Shown one piece after another: positions 1 through 8,960 of a DNA stretch of 64,000 nt. This DNA comes from Streptomyces sp. NP160 (lineage in GTDB: Bacteria; Actinomycetota; Actinomycetes; Actinomycetales; Quadrisphaeraceae): assembly GCF_006335115.1 (NCBI RefSeq), contig NZ_VDMJ01000013.1, positions 1 to 64,000 on the forward strand. Reading direction: 5' to 3'. Below the pieces are notes generated by a model. It ran no database searches. It was not told the DNA's origin and was given only the letters and a program-made list of their open reading frames with translations. The translations under genes were made by a program, and so were the position numbers. Position 1 is the first letter of the stretch. Each line of letters starts with the position of its first letter.

Positions 1-236
1 AAGATCGAGTGGTTGATGTGCCCGCCGAGGTTGAAGGCGAGGTTCTTCTCCAGCCCGGTGATGGAGCCGAAGCTGTCCTTCTCGCGGGCCTCGGCCATCT
101 GCTCCAGGGCGGTGTTGGCGCCGGCCACGTAGGTGGCGTGGTGCTTGTCGTGGTGCAGCTGCATGATCGCGCCGCTGATGTGCGGCTCGAGAGCGGTGTA
201 GTCGTAGGGCAGGTCGGGCAGCGTGTACTCCGCCAC
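1..236 (-). CDS. sodA: Superoxide dismutase (Fe/Mn family), 3' end cut by window
   Basis: This gene converts superoxide to hydrogen peroxide and oxygen in the cytoplasm. Only the first 78 residues are in the window. They carry the hallmark N-terminal Fe/Mn-SOD stretch, with [16 protein letters not shown] near the start, the metal-ligand and gateway region [12 protein letters not shown], and [11 protein letters not shown] at the cut end. The GTG at 236 is chosen because a strong GAGGAGG lies a few bases upstream. Whether the metal is iron or manganese cannot be told from this half. It is divergent from a ferritin-like gene, which would make a sensible oxidative-stress pairing because free iron and superoxide are handled together. 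Confidence 0.93.
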   Translation of the reverse strand, partial: MAEYTLPDLPYDYTALEPHISGAIMQLHHDKHHATYVAGANTALEQMAEAREKDSFGSITGLEKNLAFNLGGHINHSI

Positions 237-543
237 GGGTCTCCTCCTCGGGTCTCCTCGCCGCCCGGAGCGGCGAGGCGCCGGGCGGCCCGTTCAGTGC
301 GTCGCGCCCGTCCACCTGCAGCGGCGCGGGCGCGCCGACCCTCCGAGCATTCCGCGCCCCCCACCCGCGGGCAACAGCGGGGTGGGTGCCGCCGACCGGG
401 TCCCGGTGCGCGTCCGGTCTGCCGGGGTCTGCCGGAAGGAGGGCGTTCTGTCCGGTTCTGCACCCATCCCGCGACCGCACTGCTCCGAACGGGTGGCGGG
501 AGAGGGCCGATGGGGGCCCCCGCCACCACACGAGGAGATGCAG
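237..543. promoter_or_regulatory. Divergent spacer with two mutually exclusive hairpins in the sodA leader
   Basis: This 307-base spacer separates divergent sodA and the ferritin-like gene and holds no convincing gene. On the sodA side two perfect inverted repeats compete for the same bases: an 8-bp stem at 257-277 (CTCGCCGC with GCGGCGAG) and a 9-bp stem at 260-289 (GCCGCCCGG with CCGGGCGGC). Both lie just upstream of the sodA ribosome-binding site. On the ferritin side a GAGGAG at 532-537 sets the start. I could not assign a clear -10/-35 pair for either gene. Confidence 0.45.
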
Positions 544-1491
544 ATGTTCGGCAAGCAGCTCGTCACGGACATGATCTCGCGCAGCGCGGCGACCGGCGCC
601 GACCGCCGCGCCTTCCTCCGCACGGCCGGCGTGGCCGGCCTCGGCGTCCTCGGCACCACCGCGGTGGCGGCGCCCGCCTCGGCGAACGGGAAGAAGTCCG
701 GTGGCGGTGGGGGCGGCGGCATCAGCGACGTCGCCATCCTCAACTTCGCGCTGAACCTCGAGTACCTCGAGGCGGAGTTCTACTCGCGCGCCTTCTACGG
801 CCGCGGGCTCGACGACGGCCTCACCACGGGCAAGCTGAACCGCGGTGACGTCAACGGTGGCCGCAAGGTGCAGTTCAAGAGCAAGCTGGTGCGCGGCATC
901 GCCGAGGAGATCGCCAACGACGAGATCGCCCACGTGAAGTTCCTGCGCGGGGCCCTCGGCGGCTCCGCCGTGGCGCGCCCGGCGATCGACTTCACCGGCG
1001 CCTTCACCGCGGCGGCGAAGGCGGCGGGCCTCATCAAGGACGGCCAGACCTTCGACGCCTTCGCGGACGACACGAGCTTCCTGCTGGGCGCCTTCCTCTT
1101 CGAGGACGTCGGCGTCACCGCCTACAAGGGCGGCGCCCCCCTCATCAGCAGCAAGACCTACCTCGACGCCGCCGCCGGGATCCTCGCCGTGGAGGCGTAC
1201 CACGCGGGGGCGGTCCGGACCGTCATCTACACCGACGGGCTGGCCGACGCGGCGAACAAGATCTCCGACGCGCGCGACTCCCTCGACGGGAAGTCCGACC
1301 TCGACCAGGGCGTCTCCCAGGCCGGTGGCCGCATCAACGTCACCCCCGTGGACGGCAACGGCATCGCCTTCGGCCGCACGCCGCAGCAGGTGCACAACAT
1401 CGCCTACCTCAACCCGGCGCAGGGCGTGCGCTCGGGCGGCTTCTTCCCCGCCGGCACCAACAACGAGGACGCCCGCTTCACCACCACCTGA
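544..1491 (+). CDS. Tat-exported ferritin-like (desiccation-related type) protein
   Basis: A 315-residue exported four-helix-bundle protein of the Ferritin_2 type, the family that includes the plant desiccation-related protein PCC13-62. The Tat signal is clear: Arg-Arg at residues 21-22 within DRRAFLR, a hydrophobic stretch, then an APASA cleavage site near 47. A Gly-rich linker follows. Paired carboxylate and His ligands of a di-iron site are visible in NLEYLEAEFY, NDEIAHVKFL, LFEDVGVTAY and VEAYHAGAV. The ATG at 544 is preferred over the ATG at 538 because GAGGAG ends six bases before it. The activity is unproven; iron storage or stress protection outside the membrane is an inference. Confidence 0.85.
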   Translation: MFGKQLVTDMISRSAATGADRRAFLRTAGVAGLGVLGTTAVAAPASANGKKSGGGGGGGISDVAILNFALNLEYLEAEFYSRAFYGRGLDDGLTTGKLNRGDVNGGRKVQFKSKLVRGIAEEIANDEIAHVKFLRGALGGSAVARPAIDFTGAFTAAAKAAGLIKDGQTFDAFADDTSFLLGAFLFEDVGVTAYKGGAPLISSKTYLDAAAGILAVEAYHAGAVRTVIYTDGLADAANKISDARDSLDGKSDLDQGVSQAGGRINVTPVDGNGIAFGRTPQQVHNIAYLNPAQGVRSGGFFPAGTNNEDARFTTT

Positions 1492-1518
1492 TCCGGCCTG
1501 GCGGTCGCCCCCGGACGC

Positions 1519-1920
1519 TCAGCGCCCGCGGGCGGCCGCCAGCGCACCGCGCAGCAGGGAGAGCGCGGCGTCGTCGTCGAGGCCCGCGGCGACGGCCTCC
1601 CGCGCCAGCGACGCCGCGGCCGCTCGGGCCGCGGCGTCGCCCCGCTGGGCGGAGGGGTCGCGCACCACCGTGCCCGCACGGCTGGCGGTGCTCACCACGT
1701 CCGAGGCCTCCAGCGCCCGGTACGCCCGCGCCACCGTCCCGGCGGCCACGCCCAGCCGCTCAGCCAGCGCCCGCACCGTGGGCAGCCGGTCACCGGGCAC
1801 CAGGCGCCCGCCGTCGACGGCGGCGGCCACCTGGTCATGCACCTGCTGCCACGGCGCCGGGGCCCCGGCGGAGCGGTCGAGGTGCACGACCAGGTGGTCC
1901 GCCGAGGACCCCGCCGCCAC
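1519..1920 (-). CDS. Short GntR-family (YtrA-like) transcriptional regulator
   Basis: A 133-residue DNA-binding repressor-type protein. Residues of the form PWQQVHDQVAAAVDGGRLVPGD, then LPTVRALAERLGVAAGTVARAYRALE, are the GntR winged helix-turn-helix. The short C-terminal tail (DDDAALSLLRGALAAARGR) fits the YtrA subfamily, which lacks a large effector domain. The GTG at 1920 begins one base after the stop of the upstream hydrolase gene, so it is the last gene of a three-gene operon and probably translationally coupled. By position it is a good candidate for an autoregulator of the formaldehyde-detoxification genes; the ligand is unknown. Confidence 0.85.
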   Translation of the reverse strand: MAAGSSADHLVVHLDRSAGAPAPWQQVHDQVAAAVDGGRLVPGDRLPTVRALAERLGVAAGTVARAYRALEASDVVSTASRAGTVVRDPSAQRGDAAARAAAASLAREAVAAGLDDDAALSLLRGALAAARGR

Positions 1921-1921
1921 C

Positions 1922-2566
1922 TCAGTGACCCCTGTCGATCCACTCCTGCAGGTGCGGGGCCTCGTCGCCGACCGTGGTCGTCCCGCCGTGGCCCGGGACC
2001 ACGGTGGTGCCCGGCGGCAGCGCGAGGACCCGCTCCCGGATGGAGGTGATGATCGTCGGGAAGTCGCTGAAGGAGCGCCCGGTGGCACCCGGGCCCCCGG
2101 CGAACAGCGTGTCTCCGGTGAGCACGGTCTCCAGCGCGGGCACGTAGAGGCAGACGGACCCGGGAGAGTGCCCCGGGGTGTGCAGCACGTGCACCTCGGT
2201 GCCCGCCACGGTGAGCACCTGGCCGTCCTCGAGGAGCTCGGTGGGCGCGGCGGCGGGGTGGGTCAGCGTCCACAGGCCGAGGTCGTCGCGGTGCAGCAGC
2301 ACCGGCGCGGCGAAGCGCTCGCCGGCGGCGGGCGCCAGGCGCACGTGGTCGTCGTGGGCGTGGGTGCACACCACGGCCACCACGCGGCGGTCCCCGACCA
2401 CCTCGGCGATGGCGCCGAGGTCGTGCGGGGCGTCGACGACGAGGCACTCGGCGTCGTCCCCGAGCACCAGCACGTTGTTCTCGACGTCGAAGGTCTGCCC
2501 GTCGAGGCTGAAGGTGCCTTCGGAGGTGCTCCTGTCGAGGCGCAGGGCGCCCGTCGCGCCGCTCAC
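1922..2566 (-). CDS. Metallo-beta-lactamase-fold hydrolase (glyoxalase II-like)
   Basis: A 214-residue cytosolic Zn hydrolase. The THAHDDH motif, the later His in [10 protein letters not shown], the Asp in [15 protein letters not shown] and the His in [12 protein letters not shown] form the binuclear metal site of the glyoxalase II group. It overlaps the dehydrogenase gene by four bases (GTGA at 2563-2566), so the two are translated together. MBL-fold proteins often sit beside mycothiol-dependent formaldehyde dehydrogenase, and the likely role is hydrolysis of the S-formylmycothiol thioester. That substrate is inferred from context, not shown. Confidence 0.85.
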   Translation of the reverse strand: MSGATGALRLDRSTSEGTFSLDGQTFDVENNVLVLGDDAECLVVDAPHDLGAIAEVVGDRRVVAVVCTHAHDDHVRLAPAAGERFAAPVLLHRDDLGLWTLTHPAAAPTELLEDGQVLTVAGTEVHVLHTPGHSPGSVCLYVPALETVLTGDTLFAGGPGATGRSFSDFPTIITSIRERVLALPPGTTVVPGHGGTTTVGDEAPHLQEWIDRGH

Positions 2567-3648
2567 AGGACCACCACCGACCGCAGCACGTCGCCGCGTC
2601 CCATGGCGGCGAAGGCCTCCTCGACGTCGCCCAGGCCGATCGTCTCGGAGACGAAGTCCTGCAGGGGGAAGCGACCCTGCAGCGCGAGCGCCGCGAGCAC
2701 CGGGAAGTCGCGCTCGGGCAGGCAGTCGCCGTACCAGCTCGACTTCAGCGCACCGCCGCGGCCGAAGACGTCGAGCAGGGGCAGCTCGAGGGTCATCTGC
2801 GGGGTCGGCACGCCCACCAGGACCACCGTGCCGGCGAGGTCGCGCGCGTAGAACGCCTGCTTGTAGGTCTCGGGGCGCCCGACGGCCTCGACGACCACGT
2901 CGGCGCCGTTCCCGCCGGTCAGGGCCTGGACGCCCTCGACCGGGTCGGTCTGGCGGCTGTTGATGGTGTGCGTGGCGCCGAAGCGCTTGGCGACCTCGAG
3001 CTTGCGGTCGTCGACGTCGACGGCGATGACGGTGGTGGCGCCGGCGAGCACCGCGCCGGCGATGGCGGCGTCCCCGACCCCGCCGCAGCCGATGACGGCC
3101 ACGGAGTCCCCGCGGGTCACGGCGCCGGTGTTCACGGCGGCGCCGAACCCGGCCATGATCCCGCACCCGAGGAGGCCCGCCGCGGTGGCCGGCAGGGCCG
3201 GGTCGACCTTGGTGCACTGCCCGGCGTGCACGAGCGTCTTCTCCGCGAAGGCGCCGATGCCGAGGGCGGGGGACAGGGGCGTCCCGTCGGCCAGGGTCAT
3301 CTTCTGCTCGGCGTTGTGGGTGTTGAAGCAGTACCACGGCCGCCCGCGGCGGCAGGCGCGGCAGGCGCCGCACACGGCGCGCCAGTTGAGGACCACGTAG
3401 TCACCGACGGCGACGTCCGTGACGGCCTCGCCGACCGCGGAGACCACGCCGGCGGCCTCGTGGCCGAGCAGGAAGGGGTAGTCGTCGGAGATGCCGCCCT
3501 CGCGGTAGTGCAGGTCGGTGTGGCAGACGCCGCAGGCCTGCACGTCGACCACGGCCTCGAAGGGACCGGGGTCCGGGACCACGATGTCGACGAGCTCGAC
3601 CGGAGCTCCCTTGCTGAGCGCGACGACGCCCTTGACGGTGTGCGGCAT
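2563..3648 (-). CDS. S-(hydroxymethyl)mycothiol dehydrogenase
   Basis: A 361-residue class III alcohol-dehydrogenase relative that oxidises the formaldehyde-mycothiol adduct (or reduces S-nitrosomycothiol) with NAD. The catalytic Zn site is in [13 protein letters not shown] and GHEAAG, the structural Zn lobe is [15 protein letters not shown], and [15 protein letters not shown] is the nucleotide-binding turn followed by VDVDD. Length and the opening [11 protein letters not shown] match the actinobacterial family. The ATG at 3648 is preceded by TAGCGT and exactly six bases, so the mRNA is probably leaderless. It heads the operon with the MBL hydrolase and GntR genes. Confidence 0.92.
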   Translation of the reverse strand: MPHTVKGVVALSKGAPVELVDIVVPDPGPFEAVVDVQACGVCHTDLHYREGGISDDYPFLLGHEAAGVVSAVGEAVTDVAVGDYVVLNWRAVCGACRACRRGRPWYCFNTHNAEQKMTLADGTPLSPALGIGAFAEKTLVHAGQCTKVDPALPATAAGLLGCGIMAGFGAAVNTGAVTRGDSVAVIGCGGVGDAAIAGAVLAGATTVIAVDVDDRKLEVAKRFGATHTINSRQTDPVEGVQALTGGNGADVVVEAVGRPETYKQAFYARDLAGTVVLVGVPTPQMTLELPLLDVFGRGGALKSSWYGDCLPERDFPVLAALALQGRFPLQDFVSETIGLGDVEEAFAAMGRGDVLRSVVVL

Positions 3649-3654
3649 GGGTCG

Positions 3655-3660
3655 ACGCTA
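3655..3660 (-). promoter_or_regulatory. Leaderless -10 element (TAGCGT) of the formaldehyde operon
   Basis: On the minus strand TAGCGT is followed by CGACCC and then the ATG at 3648. A TANNNT hexamer six bases before the start codon places transcription initiation at the start codon itself. I see no Shine-Dalgarno sequence. No good -35 was identified. A perfect 12-bp palindrome, CTGATGCATCAG at 3709-3720, lies about 50 bases upstream and could be an operator. Confidence 0.6.
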
Positions 3661-3912
3661 GCGAGCCGCGCACGCCGCGTCACCACCGGACGGCCCCGCG
3701 CGGAGGCTCTGATGCATCAGTCCTGAGGTCATGGGCCGCGCCCTGCGAGGTCAAGGGGAGGTCAAGGCGGGCAATGCGCTGGTAAAGGAAGGCGCTCCGC
3801 GGTCGCGATCTCCGTCGTCCGCGGTCCGCGCAGGTCAGCGGCGCCCTACTGTCCGCGCATCCGCATCGACGACTCGCGTCCGCGGTCCCTGCGACCACCA
3901 CGGGGAGCACCT

Positions 3913-4851
3913 GTGCCCTACGCCATCCCGCCCGCCGACCGCGAAGGGCGGGCGCCCTTCCGCGGTCACGAGACCTGGTACCGGGTGACCGGCCAGCTCG
4001 CCGGCCCCGGTGGGCCGATCGTCCCGCTGCCGGTCGTGGTCCTGCACGGCGGCCCCGGCGCCGCCCACGACTACACGCTCTCCATGGCGAACCTCGCCGC
4101 GGGCGGGCGCGCCGTCGTCCACTACGACCAGCTCGGGTGCGGCCGCAGCACCCACCTGCCCGAGGCCGACCCCGCCAGCTGGACGGTGCAGCTGTTCGTC
4201 GACGAGCTGGTCTCGCTGCTCGACCACCTGGGGCTGGACCGCGTCCACGTGGTCGGGCAGTCCTGGGGCGGCATGCTCGGCCCCGAGTTCGCCCTCGCCC
4301 ACCCCGAGCGGGTGCAGTCGCTGACGATCTGCGACTCCCCGGCCTCCATGGCCACCTGGCGCGAGGCGGCCGAGGGGCTCATCGACGCGATGCCGGAGCC
4401 GCACCGCTCGGACCTGCTGCGGCTGGAGGCCGCCGAGGCCTACGACGACCCGGCGTACAAGACCGCCACCGACGCCTTCTACGCCCGCCACGTCTGCCGC
4501 GTGCAGCCGCTGCCGGCCGAGGTGGCGGCCACCTTCGCGCAGATCGAGGCCGAGCCGACCGTCTACCACGCGATGAACGGGCCCAGCGAGTTCACGATCA
4601 CCGGTTCCAACCTCACCTGGACCGTCGAGGACCGCCTGCCCGGCATCACCGCCCCGACCCTCGTGCTCGCCGGCGCCCACGACGAGGCCACCCCGGCCTG
4701 CTGGACGCCGTTCGCGGAGCGCATCCCCGACGTGCGCAGCCACGTCTTCCCCGAGTCCAGCCACATGCCGCACGTCGAGGAGCACGAGAGCTTCCTCGAG
4801 GTGGTCGGTGGCTTCATCGCCGAGCACGACCCCCGAGGAGACCAGCAGTGA
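3913..4851 (+). CDS. pip: Proline iminopeptidase family serine hydrolase (S33)
   Basis: A 312-residue alpha/beta hydrolase that removes N-terminal proline from peptides, acting in the cytoplasm. The oxyanion HGGPGAAHDY motif, the nucleophile in VGQSWGGMLG, the acid in AGAHDEATP and the His in SSHMPHVEE are all present and in order. The start GTG at 3913 follows GGGGAG by a suitable gap. The gene overlaps the downstream amino-acid permease by four bases (GTGA). That suggests peptide processing coupled to amino-acid transport, with the exact substrate unknown. Confidence 0.88.
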   Translation: MPYAIPPADREGRAPFRGHETWYRVTGQLAGPGGPIVPLPVVVLHGGPGAAHDYTLSMANLAAGGRAVVHYDQLGCGRSTHLPEADPASWTVQLFVDELVSLLDHLGLDRVHVVGQSWGGMLGPEFALAHPERVQSLTICDSPASMATWREAAEGLIDAMPEPHRSDLLRLEAAEAYDDPAYKTATDAFYARHVCRVQPLPAEVAATFAQIEAEPTVYHAMNGPSEFTITGSNLTWTVEDRLPGITAPTLVLAGAHDEATPACWTPFAERIPDVRSHVFPESSHMPHVEEHESFLEVVGGFIAEHDPRGDQQ

Positions 4852-6263
4852 GCACCACCAGCGCGACCCCGCCGAGCACCGGCGGCGAGGGCGAGTCCGT
4901 CCTCGCCGACCTCGGCTACAAGCAGGAGCTGCGCCGCTCCCTCACCACCACCGACCTGCTCGTCTACGGGCTGGTCTTCATGGTGCCGATCGCCCCCTGG
5001 GCGATCTTCGGTGGCGTCTACAACTCCGCCGCCGGCATGGTGCCGCTCGTCTACGCCATCGGCCTGTTCGCCATGATCTTCACGGCGCTCGCCTACGCCC
5101 AGATGTCCAAGGCGTTCCCCGTGGCCGGCTCCGTCTACGCCTACGTCGGGCGCGGGGTGCACCCCAACCTCGGCTTCCTGGCCGGCTGGACGATCCTGCT
5201 CGACTACCTGCTGGTGCCGACCCTGCTCTACGTCATCGCGGCGCTGTCCATGCAGGCGGTCGTCCCCGGCGTCCCGGGCTGGGTCTGGATCGTGGTCTTC
5301 CTCGCGATCAACACGACGGTCAACTACGTCGGCATCTCCTTCACGGCCGTGGTGAACCGGATCTTCCTCGCGGCGGAGCTGCTCTTCATCGCCGCCTTCG
5401 TGGTCATCGCGGTGCTGGCCATCAGCAACGGCACCGGTGGCGCGCGCTTCACGACGACGCCTCTGTTCAACGCGGCGGAGTTCAGCCCGGCGCTGCTCGC
5501 CACGGCACTGTCGATCGCCGTCCTCAGCTTCCTCGGGTTCGACGGCATCGCGACGCTGTCCGAGGAGAGCCGGGGCGGCCGGTCTTCGGCGGGGAAGGCC
5601 ATGGTCCTCGGGCTCGTGGTCGTGGCGCTCCTCTTCATCACCCAGACCTGGCTCGCTGGGATGCTGGTGCCCGACACCACGTCCTTCCCCGAGGGGCTGG
5701 AGACCGACAACGCCTTCTTCAACATCGTCCAGGGCGCCGCGGGCCGCGGCTGGCAGGTCGCCTTCCTCGTGATGAACGTGCTCGCCGTGGGCATCGCCAA
5801 CGCCGTCGCGGCGCAGTCGGCCACCTCGCGCCTGCTGTTCTCCATGGCGCGCGACCGGCGCCTGCCGGGCTTCCTCGCGCACGTCAACCCCAGGAACCAG
5901 GTGCCCGACCGCGCCATCCTGCTGATCGGCGGGCTGACCCTGGTGCTCGGGCTGGTCTTCAACCAGCTCGGCCTGACCGTCATCGCCTCGCTGGTGAACT
6001 TCGGCGCCCTGACGGCGTTCATGCTGCTGCACGTCTCCGTGGTCTCGTACCACGCGGTGCGGAAGCGGAGCGGCAACGTGCTCCTGCACGTCGTCGTGCC
6101 GGTCGTCGGGTTCGTGGTGATCGGGTACGTGCTGGTGAACGCCGGCACCCAGGCGCAGGTCGGCGGCCTGTGCTGGCTCGCGGTCGGCGTCGTCGTCCTG
6201 CTCGTCCAGCGGGCCCGCGGCCGGCGCGGCATCGAGGTGGCCCCGGAGCACGCCGCCCGCTGA
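4848..6263 (+). CDS. APC-superfamily amino-acid permease
   Basis: A 471-residue inner-membrane transporter with about 12 hydrophobic segments. It opens with a short soluble N-terminus (LADLGYKQELRRSLTTTDLL) and then GLVFMVPIAPWAIFGGVYN, the unwound first helix typical of APC transporters. LGFDGIATLSEESRGG in the middle of the protein is the conserved APC loop. Translation is coupled to the upstream iminopeptidase through a GTGA overlap at 4848-4851, so free amino acids, perhaps proline, are likely substrates. A long hairpin ends the unit. Confidence 0.88.
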   Translation: MSTTSATPPSTGGEGESVLADLGYKQELRRSLTTTDLLVYGLVFMVPIAPWAIFGGVYNSAAGMVPLVYAIGLFAMIFTALAYAQMSKAFPVAGSVYAYVGRGVHPNLGFLAGWTILLDYLLVPTLLYVIAALSMQAVVPGVPGWVWIVVFLAINTTVNYVGISFTAVVNRIFLAAELLFIAAFVVIAVLAISNGTGGARFTTTPLFNAAEFSPALLATALSIAVLSFLGFDGIATLSEESRGGRSSAGKAMVLGLVVVALLFITQTWLAGMLVPDTTSFPEGLETDNAFFNIVQGAAGRGWQVAFLVMNVLAVGIANAVAAQSATSRLLFSMARDRRLPGFLAHVNPRNQVPDRAILLIGGLTLVLGLVFNQLGLTVIASLVNFGALTAFMLLHVSVVSYHAVRKRSGNVLLHVVVPVVGFVVIGYVLVNAGTQAQVGGLCWLAVGVVVLLVQRARGRRGIEVAPEHAAR

Positions 6264-6273
6264 CCACCCCGCC

Positions 6274-6323
6274 GTGATCATGGGCGGTCGGCCACCTCCG
6301 GGTGGCTGACCGCCCATGATCAC
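6274..6323 (+). terminator. Long 23-bp-arm hairpin with TCCG loop
   Basis: An inverted repeat with arms 6274-6296 and 6301-6323 matches at 22 of 23 positions, and the one mismatch becomes a G-U pair in RNA. The loop is TCCG. It starts 11 bases after the permease stop and ends before the cysS promoter. There is no T-tract, so it would act as an intrinsic terminator without a U-run or as a repeated palindromic element. Confidence 0.7.
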
Positions 6324-6365
6324 GCCCGGGGGCGTGCGACGGCGGGAGGCGGGCTGCGGCGCCGA

Positions 6366-6371
6366 TAGCCT
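6366..6371 (+). promoter_or_regulatory. Leaderless -10 element (TAGCCT) of cysS
   Basis: TAGCCT ends six bases before the GTG at 6378. The spacer GGAGGG looks like a Shine-Dalgarno sequence but touches the start codon, which is too close to be used in the normal way. A leaderless start is therefore the better reading. Confidence 0.55.
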
Positions 6372-6377
6372 GGAGGG

Positions 6378-7811
6378 GTGCCACTCCGCCTGTACGACAC
6401 CGAGGCCGCCGCCGTGCGCGACTTCGCGCCCCTGGTCCCCGGAGCGGCGTCCATCTACCTCTGCGGCGCCACGGTGCAGGCGCCGCCGCACATCGGGCAC
6501 CTGCGCTCCGGCGTCGCCTTCGACGTGCTGGCCCGCTGGCTCGAGGTCGGCCACGGCCTCGACGTCACCTTCGTGCGCAACGTCACCGACATCGACGACA
6601 AGATCCTCACCAAGGCCGCCGAGGCGGGGCGGCCGTGGTGGGCCTGGGCGTACACCCACGAGCAGGCGTTCACCGCCGCCTACGACGCCGTCGGCGTGCG
6701 CCGCCCCACCTACGAGCCCCGCGCCACCGGCCACGTGCCCGAGATGGTCGAGCTCATGGAGCTGCTGGTCGACCGGGGCCACGCCTACGCGGCCGCGGAC
6801 GGCTCGGGCGACGTCTACTTCGACGTCAGGTCCTTCCCCGAGTACGGGGCGCTGACGCACGTCTCCCTCGACGACGTCGCGCCCGCCGAGGACGCCGACC
6901 CGCGCGGCAAGCGGGACCCGCGGGACTTCGCGCTGTGGAAGGGCACGAAGCCCTCCGAGCCCGCCACCGCCAGCTGGCCCACGCCGTTCGGGAGGGGGCG
7001 CCCCGGGTGGCACCTGGAGTGCTCGGCCATGGCCCGGCGCTACCTGGGCGACGCCTTCGACATCCACGCCGGCGGTCTGGACCTGCGCTTCCCCCACCAC
7101 GAGAACGAGCAGGCGCAGAGCCGCGCCGCCGGCCTCGGCTTCGCCTCGTACTGGCTGCACAACGGCTGGGTCACTCAGGGCGGGGAGAAGATGAGCAAGT
7201 CGCTCGGCAACTCCCTGCAGGTGTCGACCGTGCTCGAGCACACCACGCCCCTGGCGCTGCGCTACTACCTCGGCTCGGCGCACTACCGGTCGGCGCTGGA
7301 GCACTCGCCGACCTCGCTGGCCGAGGCCGAGGCGGCGGTCGGGCGCGTGGAGACGTTCCTGCGCCGCGTGCAGCCCGTGGTCGAGGCCTACGGCGCCGGT
7401 CGCGCGGCCTCCCCGGCGCTGCGGATCCCGCCGGCCTTCGCGGCCGCGATGGACGACGACCTCAACGTCCCCGGCGCCCTGGCGGTCCTCCACGACACCG
7501 TGCGCGCCGGCAACGTCGCGCTCGACGCCGGCCGCGAGCAGTTCGCCGTGGCGGCGGCCAACGACGTCACGGCGATCGTGCGCACCCTCGGCATCGACCC
7601 CCTCGACCCGCACTGGACCGGCGCGGCGAGCGCCGCCGCCAGCGCCCAGGAGTCGGCGCTCGACGTGCTGGTCCGCGCCCAGCTCGAGGCGCGCGCCCGG
7701 GCCCGCGCCCAGAAGGACTTCGCCGCCGCCGACGCCATCCGCGACCTGCTGTCGCAGGCCGGCGTCGTGGTCCAGGACTCACCCGACGGCGCCCGCTGGT
7801 CGCTCGGCTGA
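6378..7811 (+). CDS. cysS: Cysteinyl-tRNA synthetase
   Basis: A 477-residue class I synthetase that charges tRNA-Cys. The HIGH signature is in [11 protein letters not shown], right after the Zn-ligand Cys in YLCGATV. The other Zn ligands are in [13 protein letters not shown] and [11 protein letters not shown], and the KMSKSLGN loop closes the active site. The C-terminal region ([19 protein letters not shown]) is the usual helical anticodon-binding end. MshC, the mycothiol ligase paralogue, is shorter and lacks this extension, so CysS is the right call. rlmB follows, as is common in actinobacteria, but the ispD-ispF genes I would expect upstream are replaced by the permease. Confidence 0.94.
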   Translation: MPLRLYDTEAAAVRDFAPLVPGAASIYLCGATVQAPPHIGHLRSGVAFDVLARWLEVGHGLDVTFVRNVTDIDDKILTKAAEAGRPWWAWAYTHEQAFTAAYDAVGVRRPTYEPRATGHVPEMVELMELLVDRGHAYAAADGSGDVYFDVRSFPEYGALTHVSLDDVAPAEDADPRGKRDPRDFALWKGTKPSEPATASWPTPFGRGRPGWHLECSAMARRYLGDAFDIHAGGLDLRFPHHENEQAQSRAAGLGFASYWLHNGWVTQGGEKMSKSLGNSLQVSTVLEHTTPLALRYYLGSAHYRSALEHSPTSLAEAEAAVGRVETFLRRVQPVVEAYGAGRAASPALRIPPAFAAAMDDDLNVPGALAVLHDTVRAGNVALDAGREQFAVAAANDVTAIVRTLGIDPLDPHWTGAASAAASAQESALDVLVRAQLEARARARAQKDFAAADAIRDLLSQAGVVVQDSPDGARWSLG

Positions 7812-7867
7812 GACAGCCCCGCCCGACCCGCGTCCCGCACCACCCAGCAGACCCGACAGGAGCACCC

Positions 7868-8896
7868 ATGGCCGGCAACTCGTCCCGGCGCGGCGCCGTG
7901 CGCAAGGCCGGCTCCAAGAAGACCCCCACCACCGGGACCGGCGGCAAGAACCGCCGCGGCCTCGAGGGCCGCGGTCCCACACCGCCCGCGGAGGAGCGCA
8001 CCGGGCACCCCGCGGCGCGTCGCGCCGCCGCCGCTGCGCGCCGCGCCGGTGAGGGCACCGCCCGCCCCGCCGACGACGGCCTGCGCGCGCAGCGCCCGAC
8101 CGGCCGCACCACGACGAGCCGGGCCGGCAACGAGGCCGTGGCCGGGCGCAACCCTGTGGTCGAGGCGCTGCGCACCGGCGTGCCCGCCACCGCGCTGCAC
8201 GTGGCCACCCGCATCGAGACCGACGACCGCGTGCGCGAGGCGCTGCGCACCGCCGCCGACCGCGGGCTGCCCGTGCTGGAGGTGGCCCGCCCCGAGCTCG
8301 ACCGGATGGCGGGCGGGGCGGTGCACCAGGGCCTCGTGCTCACCGTGCCGCCCTACCAGTACGCCTCGCTGGCCGACGTCCTCGAGGCCGACACGACGGC
8401 CGGGCGGGTTCCGCTCGTCGTCGCCCTCGACGGCGTCACCGACCCCCGCAACCTCGGCGCCGTGGTCCGCACGGCGGCCGCCTTCGGCGCCTCGTGCGTC
8501 CTCGTGCCCGAGCGGCGCTCGGCGGGCATGACGGCGAGCGCCTGGAAGACCTCCGCGGGCGCCGCGGCGCGCCTGCCGGTGGCCCGCGAGACCAACCTGA
8601 CCCGGGCGCTGGAGGCCGCCAAGGCGGCCGGCTGCTTCGTCATCGGGCTCGACGCCGACGCCGACGCCCCGATCGGCTCCGCCGACGTCGCCCGCATCGC
8701 CGAGGGGCCGGTGGCCGTGGTGGTCGGCTCCGAGGGCCGGGGGCTGTCGCGCCTGGTCCGGGAGACGTGCGACCTGGTCGCCTCGATCCCCATGGCCGGG
8801 CAGGTGGAGTCCCTCAACGCGGGCGTGGCGTGCAGCATCGCGCTGTACGAGGTCGCCCGGGCCCGCGAGGCCGCGGGAGCGCGCGCCCGGCTGTGA
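7868..8896 (+). CDS. rlmB: 23S rRNA (guanosine-2'-O-)-methyltransferase RlmB (SpoU family)
   Basis: A 342-residue SPOUT methyltransferase. After a basic, low-complexity N-terminus of roughly 90 residues comes the substrate-binding lobe ([16 protein letters not shown], then [12 protein letters not shown]). The knot motifs follow: [39 protein letters not shown] and [20 protein letters not shown]. The ATG at 7868 follows AGGAG by a normal gap. It is 56 bases downstream of cysS and likely in the same transcript. Other TrmH-like enzymes share the knot, but the neighbourhood and N-terminal lobe favour RlmB. Confidence 0.9.
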   Translation: MAGNSSRRGAVRKAGSKKTPTTGTGGKNRRGLEGRGPTPPAEERTGHPAARRAAAAARRAGEGTARPADDGLRAQRPTGRTTTSRAGNEAVAGRNPVVEALRTGVPATALHVATRIETDDRVREALRTAADRGLPVLEVARPELDRMAGGAVHQGLVLTVPPYQYASLADVLEADTTAGRVPLVVALDGVTDPRNLGAVVRTAAAFGASCVLVPERRSAGMTASAWKTSAGAAARLPVARETNLTRALEAAKAAGCFVIGLDADADAPIGSADVARIAEGPVAVVVGSEGRGLSRLVRETCDLVASIPMAGQVESLNAGVACSIALYEVARAREAAGARARL

Positions 8897-8960
8897 CGCA
8901 CCGGGGCCCGGCGGGTGACCCGACCTCAAGGTCCGCCTGCCGGGGACCGACGACTGCCGT

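Noticed and set aside
4563-7613. A 1016-residue reading frame on the minus strand, and other giant frames such as 10283-13750, 38056-42195, 53107-57825 and 58014-61190
   Set aside because: They lie antisense to, or run out of frame past, genes with clear motifs, and have Arg/Gly/His-rich composition from GC-rich shadow frames. Only the ends of some of them (for example actP) are real.
6378-7811. MshC (mycothiol ligase) instead of cysteinyl-tRNA synthetase
   Set aside because: The protein has the full C-terminal anticodon-binding extension, a length of 477 residues and an rlmB neighbour, all typical of CysS.
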